A stretch of DNA of 64,000 nucleotides from assembly GCA_946902875.1 (NCBI GenBank), contig OX336345.1:7843395-7907394 (forward strand). Direction: 5' to 3'. This document shows, piece by piece, positions 22,858-34,006 of the stretch; position 1 is the stretch's first letter, and every line of letters starts with the position of its first letter. The notes beneath the pieces were generated by a model. The model was not told the origin of the DNA. It worked only from the letters and a program-made list of their open reading frames with translations, and did no database searches. The DNA is from Nematopogon swammerdamellus. Lineage: Eukaryota > Arthropoda > Insecta > Lepidoptera > Adelidae. A program made the position numbers and the translations under genes.

Positions 22858-23929
22858 TGTTACGGGGGAAAATCCGCCGTACAATGACTTTCGTCTGCTG
22901 CTGTAAATTATTTAAAATAAGATTGTGTCTGGAGATTGTCAAATTTGACATGCGCAAAGCGGACGACGGATGTCACTGACTTGAAAAACTAAGACGGACT
23001 ATAAAAAGCTTCCGTAGAGAAATTGTAAATATAATTGCATCTAGGATGGATAATCTAGCGATATAAGTTCAAGCGGCATCTCAACCGTGTACTGAGGCGA
23101 ACTAGCAATGGTGAGTGGGGTTTATTTTGAATAAACATTATCTCTTTGTAAAAATATATGTAGGTACAATTTGTAATCCATGGCTTTAGGCATGGATTAG
23201 AAGGCAAAGATTCTTATTCATTCATTACAAAGCCTGCACATGTGTGTTAACAGTGGTTATGATGTGCATTGAAACGCCGTAGGTTTTATGATAAAACTTG
23301 TGTTACATCAAACCTGTGTTTGATCGACAGTTCGCGGTCAGGAGGCTGTGTGCCGATTCCTGTGAAGTCTGCCTTCACCTAGACACCAGTGCACAGCGTA
23401 AACCCGTGTCACTCGAGCCGTTCCCGGGGAGGCGTCTGTAGGATCTGGTGATGTCGCGGTCCACGTGTGCGGAGCCTCGACCAAGACTGTCTTGAGGCTC
23501 ACAGCTGAGTGATATCAGTTCTATTTTTACATGCTAGGACATTACGCGTCGTTACGTGTTATCGTCGTTGTGTGAGCCTAGGGTGCGACCCTGATTCGGT
23601 TATCCGTTACCGGTTACCAGGTTATCTTTTACTTGTTTTATCTGGTTACCTTTTTACCTGGTTATAATTTATGAAGTTCTGTAACTAGTTCTCTTGTCTC
23701 TCTTGTTATTCTAGTTACCTGGTTATAATGCCTGATTAGTTAGGAGTATTCTGATTCGTCTAGTTAATGGAAGCTTTTTAGGTATTTAGGTATTTTATAA
23801 GACCGCTCGAAATTACCACCGAACCTCGACCTTCTAGCTTTAATTAAAATAAAATAAATTACCATTGGTTAAATAAAATAGTTTTCATTCTGTGAATCTT
23901 TTATTCTATTTTAAACCATGAAGGTAACA
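22858..23929 (+). repeat. 3' LTR, complete (1072 bp)
   Basis: Starts TGTTACGGGGG and ends AAGGTAACA. The part absent from the 5' copy includes repeated GGTTAC and CCTGGTTATAAT words (23598-23740). AATAAA signals occur near 23130 and in the last 100 bp. Confidence 0.9.
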
Positions 23930-24219
23930 ACCCCCCTAAACCTTATCCGATTTTTATAATTCTTTTTTTGTTGTAATAAGGACAGTCCAATCTACGTTTA
24001 AGTCTTTATATCTAAACTCTAAAGTGACTAAATAAAGCTTAATGAACTTCATGACATCAAAAAATAAAAAATAAATTTGTTTCCGGTCTAAATACAAATT
24101 TTTAGCTCCATTGTTGTATATTTCACCTAAACAAAAACGACAAAGACAGGAACGTAGATTGGACTGTGTCCTTAAGAAAAGAAAAAAATATATTAAAATT
24201 CGGATAAGATTTAGGGGGC
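23930..24219. mobile_element. Tc1/mariner-like MITE split by the gypsy insertion
   Basis: The left arm CCCCCTAAACCTTATCCGA continues to GGACAGTCCAATCTACGTT. The right arm is its imperfect inverse over about 78 bp, ending TTAGGGGGC at 24219. TA flanks are at 24220-24221 and, before the gypsy element, at 20602-20603, with the first three C residues at 20604-20606. No transposase frame. The LTR element entered three bases inside the terminus, so its ACCC duplication straddles the MITE edge. Confidence 0.7.
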
Positions 24220-24221
24220 TA

Positions 24222-24639
24222 GAAAACATAAATGCCAAAATACAATTTTGTATGGAAAGTTAACTTCCGCAAGATTACAGCGGCGCGGCGGAGACGGCGG
24301 CGCTCCAATGAAAAGCTCTACCTCTAAATATGCTCTGACACCCGATGCTGGTGTTTGCTTTCGCAGGTCAAAATTAGCCGACTCGTCGAAATATGCCTGT
24401 CCCAATATTGATATGCTTTATAACCGTGAAACGTTTTACATCCAACGAAACGCGAGAGAATGAAGACTTACAAACAGACAAACATTCATTAAAGCGCAGA
24501 AGTCAACATTGATGGAGTGCGCTCAAACAAGAGATAGCGGAACATATTTTAACCCTTTGGAGGTGAATTTCGGAGGTAATGGCGGTGTAGACTAGAGCTC
24601 TGTCGAAGAAATTCGTGCCCAGAAATGGCATTGTTATAC
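24222..24639. other. Unassigned sequence
   Basis: A GC-rich patch (24280-24380) is open on both strands. No domain. Confidence 0.35.
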
Positions 24640-24745
24640 CTTTTAACCTTGTTTTATAAAGACATGAAAAAATGTCCAGCGAAGTTTCTTGCCAGTTCTT
24701 CTTCGCTGTGATAAAACGAACTGGCTAAATGTTTAATTTCTTCAG
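24640..24745 (+). repeat. Retroelement 3' end, TTTCTTGCC type
   Basis: AAGTTTCTTGCCAGTTCTTCTT followed by GTGATAAAACGAACTGGC; relative of 17640-17730. Confidence 0.5.
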
Positions 24746-24851
24746 TATTCATGTTTATGCTGTAAATATTAATGCTCTTGTGAGCGGTAGTGTGGGTTAA
24801 TTATTTGTAAGTTACTATAATATAATACTTATAAGGTACTAACAAAACATT

Positions 24852-25080
24852 GCCAGTATCACCTTCGAGAAGGTAGGTGCCATACCGGAGACTTCCCTGG
24901 ATTGCTGCCTATACTGGACTAGAGAACACAGCCGGGGCTGCTATGCGGCCATCTAACATCCAGCACGGTGGTACCAACCCAGTCGGCTACAATTTGAGCC
25001 TGCCACCTTGTAAGGGGTAAGGGACCTACAGTTTTACACCGGTTCCGAACGGTGAAGCAGGTGTAGGCTTTTGGCAAATA
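24852..25080 (-). repeat. SINE family C, near full length
   Basis: Minus-strand order: head with AAAGCCTACACCTGCTTCACC and CGGTTCCGAACCGGTGT-like dyad, linker AAAACTGTAGGTCCCTTACC, central block CTTACAAGGTGGCAGGCTC to GGGTTGGTACCACCGTGCTGG, then CTAGTCCAGTATAGGCAGC and GTCTCCGGTATGGCACCTAC. The tail is cut after GGTGATACTGGC. Confidence 0.8.
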
Positions 25081-25203
25081 TATATATATATTTTTTTTTA
25101 TTAATTTTAATGATCAACAAATAATAAGAAAATTCAAAAGTGAAAATTATATTAACATACAAAAATTAACATACAAGAAACGTGTTTTTGTCAATTTTTG
25201 TTT

Positions 25204-25262
25204 CTTTTTGTTTGTTGTGCGGGTACCACGGTTCGCGAGTCCGACTCGCACTTGGCCGATTT
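25204..25262 (+). repeat. GGGTTCCG element, right end
   Basis: GGTTCGCGAGTCCGACTCGC ACTTGGCCGA, the characteristic right terminus of this repeat class. Confidence 0.65.
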
Positions 25263-25699
25263 CTTAACTAAAAATAGTTATCCTTCACCTGATCGACAAG
25301 TTGATGCAATTTATATTATTTTAAACTCTGACCCGTTAGGACTCTTAGAGCTCTGTCTGTTTTATTATTCAAATGTAAACGAGGTTCGTTCGGTTCGGTT
25401 AGACGGCTCTCTGGTTAGTTCAAAGCGGATTTAGGCATTTCGAATTTTCGACTCGAACGCAAACTTTTCAATTCGACTCCATTCTAACATGCCGGGTGGA
25501 AATTATCACACGGAAAGTATAATTACATGCTTATTCAGAAATTTTATTGTGATTTTCTAAAATGTTCTGACATTTGCAGCAATTCTGAAATCTTTTCCAA
25601 GTGAAAAATAAATATCTAGGAGGTAGGAGGGTTTATTAGTAGGTTTTATCGGTCTGTTTATAGGTTTTATAAGTAGGTTTTTTTTATTTATTTATTTAG
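25263..25699. other. Unassigned sequence
   Basis: No assignable feature. AGGTTTTAT words repeat at 25636-25680. Confidence 0.35.
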
Positions 25700-25930
25700 T
25701 TTTAGATAGTAACTTTATTTAAATAAAATATAAAAAAGTAATATTAATAACTAAAGAAATAAACCTACCTAACAAACATTAAAATAACTATCAAGAGGGG
25801 CATTTTCAAATGTTCCTAGAACACTTTCTGCATTACCCCGCTGGATGGCACAGCTTACCCTTTGAATGAAGTAGGCCCTTGATTGCGTCCACCAGCAGAG
25901 GCCCAAGCCTCTTCAAGAAGAAGATAGATA
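25700..25930 (-). pseudogene. LINE polyprotein 3' end, same family as 19850-20330
   Basis: The minus-strand translation of the inner part gives YFIQRVSCAIQRGNAESVLGTF, then the shared 3' UTR and an AAAT-rich tail at 25683-25710. 5' truncated. Confidence 0.6.
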
Positions 25931-26107
25931 GATACATACATTAGATAGTTACATTTTAGATTTATTTTATATTTAGTATAGTTTTTAATTTAATGTTATT
26001 ATTTGTTAGTTGTGTATATGTATATTATTATGTAATTGATTTAAATAAAATATCCCAATTTATTTTTACGCTCAAAGTCGAACAACGGAGCGCTTTGCCT
26101 CTTACAT

Positions 26108-26488
26108 CTAAACTAATATTATAAAGAGGTAAAGTTTGTACGTTTGTAAGTTTGGATGTATGTATGGGGTAATTTCTTCATTCAATAAACTTAATGCCGA
26201 AAATTAAGACAACAAAATACGTCCTAACCATGAGATTAAGATAAAATCGAGTACATGCTTCGTACTAATATATAAAAAAACTAGGAGGTAATCTCCGAAA
26301 CTACTCATCCGATTTCAAACATTATTTCACCAATATTTTGAATGGATCTTCAGGATGGACATATATTATCGCGTTAAAATAAAAGCACTTTTCGTGGAGA
26401 TCGTTTATTATCATATTTGCGTGTAAATCGGATTTGCTATTAAACCGAGTCTACCGTGAGCGAAGGCGCGGGAAAAAGCTAGTATTAT
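26108..26488 (+). repeat. S-type interspersed repeat
   Basis: AAACTAATATTATAAAGAGG, TTTGTACGTTTGTAAGTTTG ... ATTAAACCGAGTCTACCGTG and GCGCGGGAAAAAGCTAGTA. Confidence 0.7.
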
Positions 26489-26740
26489 AGATAGAGTAAG
26501 TAAATGGTTGTCCTACTTTCGTACATTCGTCTTCGCTAAGTTTATACATCAACTTGTCAAGATGGTGAAAGATGAAAAGTGCGCAAAGAAGAAATGACAA
26601 AGTCTATCTTTCGCACTTAGTTACTCACTCCTTATCGTTTGCCTGATGCAAATAGAATGCATGTCGGCCAAACATAAACATGTTTGAAAAACAAGATAAA
26701 ATTTATGCAATGCAATGTATAGTTTCCGCCAATAAGATTT

Positions 26741-27014
26741 GTGATGTTGTACCATCTCGCCATCACTTATAGGGATCGAGCAGTAAAGCATGTGATCAAT
26801 AAAAAGGGTCAAGTGCGTAGTAATCATAATAACCGACGAGCATGCATGAAGCACATTATGAGAGTGGAAGAGGCGGGATCGGCAGAGGTGTGTCAGGATC
26901 GTGGCACGTGGAGATGCGTTGTCTCTGCCTACCCCACTGGGAAACAGGCACGACGCTATGTATGTATGTTATTAAACCGATTTAAACGCGAGCGGAGCCG
27001 CGCGCATAGCTAGT
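26741..27014 (+). pseudogene. LINE polyprotein C-terminal fragment with S-type end
   Basis: An open segment (26741-27013) contains NNRRACMKHIMRVEE and VCQDRGTWRCVVSAYPTGKQ. The former matches RNRRACMKNIMR at 53849-54232(-). A TATG run follows, then CGAGCGGAGCCGCGCGCATAGCTAG (26979-27014), the S-type terminus. Confidence 0.6.
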
Positions 27015-28545
27015 TTGATATAAAATAATGGCCAACTTTTACCTACGAGTAGGTAGGTACCTACGTCTTGTCTATTTCGGTTGAATGAATATTACCAAAG
27101 ACTCTCGAGTGCTAAGCAAGGCACGCGCTGCGGGCCACGCCCATTTGCCCAGATGTGTCAATTTGTTCGTCAACTGTGGGCCGACACCAACGATCAAACC
27201 GACACAATACTGCCCATGGAATGACGAAAATCATGCGTGTGTGGAAAGGACACCTAGGCACAGATTACTTAATAGTTACTTCGTAAGATATAAATCACTC
27301 CATAAAAAAAGTTCCATACCTTCGGCTTTAATAGCCTACTGTTTTACGTCGCCAATCGATGTGTGCGAAAATGTACCTAAACGATCGAGTGTATAAAGTG
27401 ATTATTGTTTGCAGCTGGCCGCAGTTGCGTGGGCGAGCGTGTAGGTATGCTTCGCGAGGCTGTCGAATTTCCACTGAATTAGACCGCCTCCGGTGGCCCG
27501 TCGGGCGGTAGGTAGTTATCGCGCGCAAGTACATAGAGCGCGTGAGGCCTGACTTAGGCACCGAATATATTATGTAGGTACTACATATAGGTTCCAATTT
27601 TAAGGAGGTTATACATTGGCCGATAAAACCGTCGTCGTTCGCACGACAGATAGCCGAAGACCAGTCAAATATATAAACCGCCAATGGAGCATCTTCATAC
27701 CGCGGCGAGCCGAAAGCCTTTCAACTTGATATCACAGTGGGTACATCAAACTGGGAACACGTTTTGCGGGCGAACTTCATCTTTCAACATCTTTTGCCTT
27801 CGCTTGCGTCAGTATTTTAGTTTACCAAAAAATACCCATTCGCTAATTTGGCGATATTGCAAAACCAGGTCTGAATGACGCGTTTATGAGTAACAAACAT
27901 GAAGTCGTTTACACTTTGCACAGTCTTGTTGACTCGCAGCTCATTGGTCGCTTCTATAAGATGCACAATTCTATGTTATGTGTGGATGTCTCTTGGTCTG
28001 CGGCGCTGCGAGTGGGTGGAGACAAATCGCTGCGATTGTTCTACACATCGCATAGAAATAAGAGTCTCCAGAAGACGGTCTGTAATTTTTTTTTTTTGTG
28101 AAGAATGAGAGAAAGATAAATCTCAAATTCAGTTTACGGTTTACTTACTTGCCAGCTAAAAATGTAAGATCCGTGACGTGGCAGACATACCTATGAGCAG
28201 TGAATAGAGATTGCAGCAAGCAGAATTAAATAGGGTTTCTTCTAAACTTCTACCAAGAACGTTAAAGGACCTGGACTCTGTCAAATACTGTGCAGGTTTG
28301 AATGCATTGCGTGTTTATTATGCCTCTTCCTGACAACCTATTTCTATGGCAAAAGGCCGATCTAGTGCAGCCGCTAGGGATGTCGACCGTTCAATCAAAT
28401 AGAACCATCGACTCGACGAATCGATCGATTGCGGTGCGTTTTTCAGCATTTCAGGATTTTCAACATAAGGAAAATAAGTACCCTAAGTAAGTATTGAGAA
28501 AATAATGCAGTACTTAATCTTAGCTTAGACAGTTTTCACTTATGT
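27015..28545. other. Unassigned, moderately GC-rich stretch
   Basis: Several frames of 60-118 codons exist on both strands. None has a start context, splice pair or domain I recognise. An AATCGATCGATT palindrome lies near 28420. Confidence 0.35.
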
Positions 28546-28547
28546 AG

Positions 28548-28630
28548 AACTAGCTGTGCCCGCAGCTCCGCTCGCGGTATTGTCGGTTTAATAGCAAATC
28601 GGATTTAAACGCAAATATGGTAATAAGTAG
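28548..28630 (-). repeat. S-type repeat end
   Basis: AACTAGCTGTGCCCGCAGCTCCGCTCGCGG followed by GGTTTAATAGCAAATCGG. Confidence 0.7.
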
Positions 28631-29149
28631 GTACAATGACAAAACCTTATTAGAAAAATATATATAAAACGTAAGCAATGTAATTATATTTAAATTATTT
28701 AAGAAAATAACTTTAGATTTAAATATTACTAAATTCCCGCGTAGATATGAATAAAGTTTAGAAACTCGATCATACGAAGAAAAATATCGAATTTGTGCTA
28801 ACGCCTAGCTAGAGTATATCAGTCTGCTCAAATTCGTATCATTATTCATTACAACAGCTATTTGATCGAGATGGATTTTGATATTGTTTTGTTCGATCTC
28901 TATTTAATTTAATTTTTAGACACGAGACTTTAGAAATTGATGATAATATAGTACCTGACATGGCAAAGCTACTATTACGTTTAATCAATGTTACATAACT
29001 CCGTGTAACAGCTTTAGTCTTTTAGGTGACATACACACAACCGTAGAGTGAATATCTCACTATCAAGATCGTTAGTTTAGAGAAGGTTAGGCTTTAAGGG
29101 TTAGGCTTAAAATCAGCGTTCCTATGGTTCGCCGTAGGAATAAGAGCTG
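28631..29149. other. Unassigned AT-rich sequence
   Basis: Nothing supportable. Confidence 0.4.
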
Positions 29150-29320
29150 TGCCGCATCCCTTTTGCGAACAATGTATTGTTTTTCTTTTTAATGTTCTTT
29201 TTTTGTTATAAGTATTTAATTATTTTAGTTTTTATTATGTATTTTTTTTTCTTTTATGTTTTCTGTTTTTAAATTTGTTTGCAATAAAAGTTTTTGAATT
29301 GAATTGAATTGAATTGAATA
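29150..29320 (+). repeat. LINE-like 3' end with GAATT tail
   Basis: T-rich sequence, TTTGCAATAAAAGTTTTTG, then five GAATT units (29297-29319). Confidence 0.5.
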
Positions 29321-29968
29321 GAAGCCTTTTCCGCAGGTAAATAATATTTTCTTCGGCCGTCGACGTCCTACCGTGCGTTGTCGCTTATGGCAAAAACTTT
29401 GCGGGCCTAAACCCAATTTACATAATTTGAATATTTTAGCAGTTACTCACGGGCAGTGTGCCTAACCTGGACCTGGCTAGTTTGAATTAGGAAGACGCGC
29501 TGCTTACAGCGTGCAACGGCCGCCTTCTTGCCTTATCATTCGTTTCTTGACATGTGAACATTTTAAATTAAGAACCCAACGGGTACGTGTAGAGATTTGT
29601 TCTTGACGACACGTCGAAGCAGAATGGTCTAAGATCCTGCCTAGGAGTACCTCATCTGTTATTCGTATAAGACATAGTTTATCAAAAAGATAATATTTAG
29701 GTTTATATCGCGACTAGGTTGCCTAGTTACATCTTGACCCCAATAACCTTGACCCTCTTTATCAGGGAGCACCATCTTGAAATCGTAAACAGCACAGAAC
29801 AGAGATAAAGACAGAAAGTTTAAACACAATATTTTGACATCTAAACAAGGGTGAAATATTTAAGCTCTGCATAAGTATATTTTTAATCAATGAAACTGTC
29901 AGGAAACTGTCACTCAATGAACGTGGAATACTCCAATCTCATGCCATGTTGAAATTGCTATAAACAAG
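29321..29968. other. Unassigned sequence
   Basis: Nothing supportable. Confidence 0.4.
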
Positions 29969-30117
29969 TTTTTTTTTTTTATGTAATCCTGTATGGGTGA
30001 CTGAGTCGGAGGGGCCAAAGCACATGCTCTAACCAGCCAATATCACCTCCGAGAAGGTAGATGCCATACCGGAGACTTCCCTGGATTGCTGGCTATACTG
30101 GACTAGAGGAGAACACT
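29969..30117 (-). repeat. SINE family C, 3' part
   Basis: Poly-T, ATGTAATCCTGTATGGGTGA, CAGCCAATATCACCTCCGAG and CCATACCGGAGACTTCCCTGG. Confidence 0.8.
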
Positions 30118-30634
30118 TAGTCCATTGATATCATCCAAGATAAAAAAGAACTCAAATCTTCAGACACATAAACTGTATAATAACATTTATGCCGCGCCCC
30201 ACGTTCCATTCGAAGAAGAGTCCATTGATTCTCGATGAAATTTCGTTGAATCGATCAAAAATTCGATGCATGTACAATTCGAACGGTAGCTATTAATTTA
30301 TAGTATGAGGATGGGGATGTGTCGAGGCTCGTGCCATCATAGCATACTAAATCCCTATCAATATCCTAATGCTACACGATGTGTTGGTATTACTTACGGG
30401 CTTGCCATGAAACATCGAATTTTGGTAAGTACACACACGGCAAGTCTTCTCTGCATAACGCCATGTCTCTCTTGATACATCTTGACACACCTCTACCGAC
30501 GCTTCTTCCACATTCATGATTTTCGCATTTCGTTGGTATCAGGCCAAAAATATTTGTTTGAGGTAGTACCACCATACTTACTGTGCGTTTGTCCCTTTTG
30601 GAGTAAGTACGCCAATGGACTAAGTCTAAAGTAG
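30118..30634. other. Unassigned sequence
   Basis: Nothing supportable. Confidence 0.4.
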
Positions 30635-31338
30635 TTTTTTAGGGTTCCGTAGTCAACAAGGAACCCTTATAGTTTCGCCATGTCCGTCCGTCTGTCCGTC
30701 TGTCCGTCCGTCTGTCTGTCCGCGGCTTAGCTTACAGACCCTTAGTACTAGAAAGTTGTAAGTTGGTATGGGTATACATATTAATAACGTCGACAAAGTG
30801 GTAGTATAAAAATTCTGAAATAATTTTTTTTTAGGGTACCTCCCCTACACCTAAAGTGGGGATGAATTTTTTTTTTCACGTCTACCCCATCGTCTGGGTT
30901 ATCGTTGGATAGGTCCTTTGAAAATATTGCAGGTTTGTGAAAAGCATTTTTCGATTTAGCGATCCGTTTGCAAATTATTATGCTTTTAAGTGCTAATTTT
31001 TGTTAGAGTAATTGTCCCCCCCCCCCCCCCCCCCCTGCCAGCTAAACGGTTGTTATTAGATATGTGAAAAAATTCACAGCAGTAGCATATATATCGAAAT
31101 TAAAAGGAAAACTATCACAGCTAAGTAGGCTGTACAGGTTGACGAGTAATAGTCGACCAACTTATAAAATGTACGGACGACAGCCATCATTTCACTGTTG
31201 AAGAACTTTTTCAAATTAACATTCATTTATTTCCCCTACAAAATTATAAAAAAAATCAAACAATTTATTTTGATAGGGTTCCGCAACTACGGAACCCTAC
31301 ACTGCGCGTGGCCCGACACGCACTTGGCCGCTTTTTAG
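30635..31338 (+). repeat. GGGTTCCG element, full length (about 700 bp)
   Basis: Opens TTTTAGGGTTCCGTAGTCAA. A CCGT/CTGT microsatellite (30682-30722) and CTCCCCTACACCTAAAGTGG follow. A run of 20 C residues (31016-31035) is next. It closes GGGTTCCGCAACTACGGAAC ... CGACACGCACTTGGCCGC. A truncated sister lies at 60071-60407. No reading frame of note. I recognise this as a common lepidopteran repeat but cannot name its class. Confidence 0.8.
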
Positions 31339-31443
31339 TTATAGTTTTTTATTTTATTTGATAGGTAGTTTAAGTTTATTTAATAATTTTAATTTATTAC
31401 TGCCAAATTTATATTAATAAAGTCTAAAATATATCAGTTATCG

Positions 31444-31556
31444 TTTTTTTTTTTATAGACAGCGGGCGCGGGTATCAATACTTCAACGGAAGATCAGATA
31501 CAGCCAATAACACCATTCCTCGCGAATCCACGTTCAGAGAGGCTCCATGCCGGCTA
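31444..31556 (-). repeat. SINE family E, 3' part
   Basis: Poly-T followed by CATTCCTCGCGAATCCACGT and CAGAGAGGCTCCATGCCGGC. The last two segments parallel CTCCTCGCGAAACCACGCTC and GTGAGGCGCCATGCCAGC at 35673-35790. Confidence 0.6.
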
Positions 31557-31965
31557 TGATTTCTTACAGATCCAACGGTATTTGTGTGTGGTACTGTACT
31601 CTACTGTAGTAAGTAAATGATTTCACATTGTGTTCAGGAATTTCATCGTCTTTTTCACTGAAATAACTGTCTTTCTTACAAGAATTATCGATTCATGTGT
31701 ATGTATCCCTTCTGTGTCAGGCCGAAGAACGCACATCGTGTCAGATGGACAAATAACAATGTTAATCGCGTGTCTCTTGCACGTCGCTGGCGATCGGCCG
31801 TCATGTACGCCGACACGTCGACATACGCCGACATACGCCGACATACGCTGACGCGGAGGCCGGCGTGACATGTCCAGCGACAAGGAAACAAAGCGACGCG
31901 TGACGGGACTTCGATATGTATGGAAGTGACGAGCAGCCTACTGCATTGTTTGGCCTATGAAACAA

Positions 31966-32012
31966 AAAGCCGGTCAAGTGCGAGTTAGACTCGCACGCCG
32001 AGGGCTCCGTAT
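31966..32012 (-). repeat. GGGTTCCG element, right end
   Basis: AAAAGCCGGTCAAGTGCGAG and TAGACTCGCACGCCGAGGGC. Confidence 0.65.
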
Positions 32013-32105
32013 CAGTCAATCATTATGATACCACATTATCTTGTGGCCTTAGTTGAGTTGACCATGACAAAATACCTATATTATCGTCTAACCAAACGCA
32101 GCTGG

Positions 32106-32400
32106 GACATCGGCCTTGCCCTCGGTTCCTTACTTTCTTCAAGAAAGTGTATCGGTATCGTTTACCTGAACGCAGCTCGGCCTTCAGCCTCTTCTTTAGT
32201 GACTTGATGTCTTCGAGAAACTATATAAAAATGTATGTAACTTCTTTGCTGTATCGAAAGTCGAAGGTCGATAAGTCCGTCTTTACGCGCTTTTGTGGTC
32301 TTTCTTTCTCTTTGTGCTATTGTATATTTATATTTTTCTCTGTGTGTTTTCTACTCGTATTGTGATTTTATTATTATTAATAAAGTATATTTTCTATGTT
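32106..32400. repeat. Array relic plus LINE-like 3' end
   Basis: 32106-32225 is an inverted copy of the 65-68 bp unit (CGAACGCAGCTCGGCC-like, GAACGCAGCTCGGCCTTCAG). 32258-32400 carries GATAAGTCCGTCTTTACGCG and AATAAAGTATATTTTC, a 3' end like 35596-35672 and 47985-48062. Confidence 0.5.
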
Positions 32401-32763
32401 AATCTAAGTTAAAAATGTGTTGTTTACGTTAGTATTATTGTAAACCTAATTTCACGTGATGCGCCTGTGGGTAAAAACGCACTGTAGCAATCCCGCCGAG
32501 ACAATATGCCAGATTGTATCAGTCAAAACTATTGTTTTGTTTGGATAATTATCCGTTCTTGAGTTTAGCCGTCACATACAAAAACACAATTCACAAATCC
32601 GTCACCCACAAGTAGACGGGCGCGATCAACTGGATGGATGATCATTTGACCGTTTAGACTGACTGTGGTTTGGAACTTTGGTTGTTACAAAATAACATAA
32701 CATGTACAAAATAATCAATTTTCAGACTAAGTTTAAATTTTTTATGACTTACCGTTTAGAAGT
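32401..32763. other. Unassigned sequence
   Basis: Nothing supportable. Confidence 0.4.
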
Positions 32764-32868
32764 TAAGGGGCGTTGGCATACGGACAGACAGACGTACAGA
32801 CAGACGGGCAACGAAGCGATGCTATATAAGGGTTCCTTTTTTATCATTTTGGTACGGAACCCTAAAAA
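32764..32868 (-). repeat. GGGTTCCG element, left end
   Basis: CAGACAGACGTACAGACAGAC and, inverted, GGTACGGAACCCTAAAAAAT. Confidence 0.65.
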
Positions 32869-33045
32869 ATGTGTTAGCCCCATCAGAGTGTTGGATTCTG
32901 AGGTCGTTCTCGGCGTTTGATATGGAGAAACGTTTTGAATTACAAATTGCACGAATCCTCACACGACAACGTGTCACAACAACATCGATCTGTAGAGTCT
33001 TAATTTACTAGTCAAATTATCTCTAGATATAGAGGAGGTGCCTTA

Positions 33046-33300
33046 TGGGGCCGGTCGGTACTTAAAAATAATAGCCCCACTGCATCTCTCCCGGGCATGT
33101 CGTAAAAGGCGACGAAGCGATAAGGACAAGATGCTGTGCTAAAGGGCGATAGGCTGGCCACCTCTCACCTTGGCTCGGTTGGTCGGTTTTCATGCTTATG
33201 TTGCTTGATCTTGTCTGAATACACTTTTTGAAACGTGGTGGTCGGTGTCGTGCTGTATTTTACCTAAGTTCTTGTAGCACAACACTGATTACTCTGTATA
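33046..33300 (+). repeat. SINE family B
   Basis: TATGGGGCCGGTCGGTACTT, AATAGCCCCACTGCATCTCT, GTCGTAAAAGGCGACGAAGC and CGTGGTGGTCGGTGTCGTGC. 3' end cut after ACTGATTACTCTG. Confidence 0.8.
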
Positions 33301-33902
33301 TAGAGACTACTTTAATGGCCTTATAGGAGCATCATTCAAGTCATTTAGTATACTGGTTCTTAACTCTGAAATGCTCTTTAATGTTTTCATCTGAACCACC
33401 TAAGTAAAAGAAGAATTCATTAATATCTATGTGACACCGGTTCACCTGCAATTAAGTGAATCACAACGATGAAAAAATAATAATAAAGCCAGGGAAAGAA
33501 TCTATAAATTACGTTCATACTTATATTATCTACGAATAAACTGATAGGGGCATAAAAGACTATATTGGTCGATGCTTGGAAAAACTTTAGGGATTTTCTC
33601 GTCAACGGCCGAAACATTGTTCAACTTTTGTGTAAACGTCTATATTGTGCTTATTATATTTTTTAAACAAACCCTATACACCAATGATGTCAGCCCATTA
33701 CTTCGGAACTATAAGTGACGCCTAGCCTATAGACGCCTAACCTAAAATATTATTTGACAGGGGTCCGCGGAGTTTTTTAAATTCTGAAAGTGAATTCTGA
33801 AGTGGTCCGTGACTGCAAAAGAAACTCTGCTATAGAGGAACTAGTCATGCCAGTGGTTCCCTTTGTTCGTGCCTATCAAGTAAACTGTAAATGCCACATT
33901 GT
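33301..33902. other. Unassigned, one tiny SINE A relic
   Basis: CACCAATGATGTCAGCCCAT near 33678 is a fragment of family A. The rest is unassigned. Confidence 0.4.
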
Positions 33903-34006
33903 TTTATGGAATGATACGCTACATCACCATATCCTTGATGCCAGCCCATTTTCTAGGTATCATGTCAGCGCATCCTTTTGGTCGCGCCGGCTACACGGAC
34001 CTCAAC
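33903..34006 (-). repeat. SINE family A relic, target of a hAT-like MITE
   Basis: Diverged TATGGAATGATACGCTACATC, CTTGATGCCAGCCCAT, CATGTCAGCGCATCC and CGCGCCGGCTACAC. Confidence 0.6.

Larger units (their letters stand above)
20607..23929 (+). mobile_element. Gypsy/Ty3-type LTR retrotransposon, internally deleted
   Basis: Bounded by TGTTAC (20607) and GTAACA (23924-23929), with a 4-bp target duplication ACCC (20603-20606 and 23930-23933). The 5' LTR is cut at 21251 and runs directly into integrase. Primer site, gag, protease, reverse transcriptase, RNase H, the integrase start and the last about 427 bp of the 5' LTR are absent. The first 645 bp of both LTRs match base for base by eye, which implies recent insertion. 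It cannot move on its own. Confidence 0.85.

Noticed and set aside
22594..22884. 96-codon minus frame near the gypsy LTR
   Set aside because: Crosses from the element 3' region into the LTR edge on the wrong strand; no domain.
27410..27460. Acceptor-like TTGTTTGCAG followed by LAAVAWASV codons
   Set aside because: The frame stops after nine codons, and no donor follows.
31016..31035. Run of 20 C residues as a possible assembly gap or special structure
   Set aside because: Other members of this repeat class carry C-rich runs at the corresponding place, as far as I recall, so a natural homopolymer is the simpler reading; the exact length may be unreliable.
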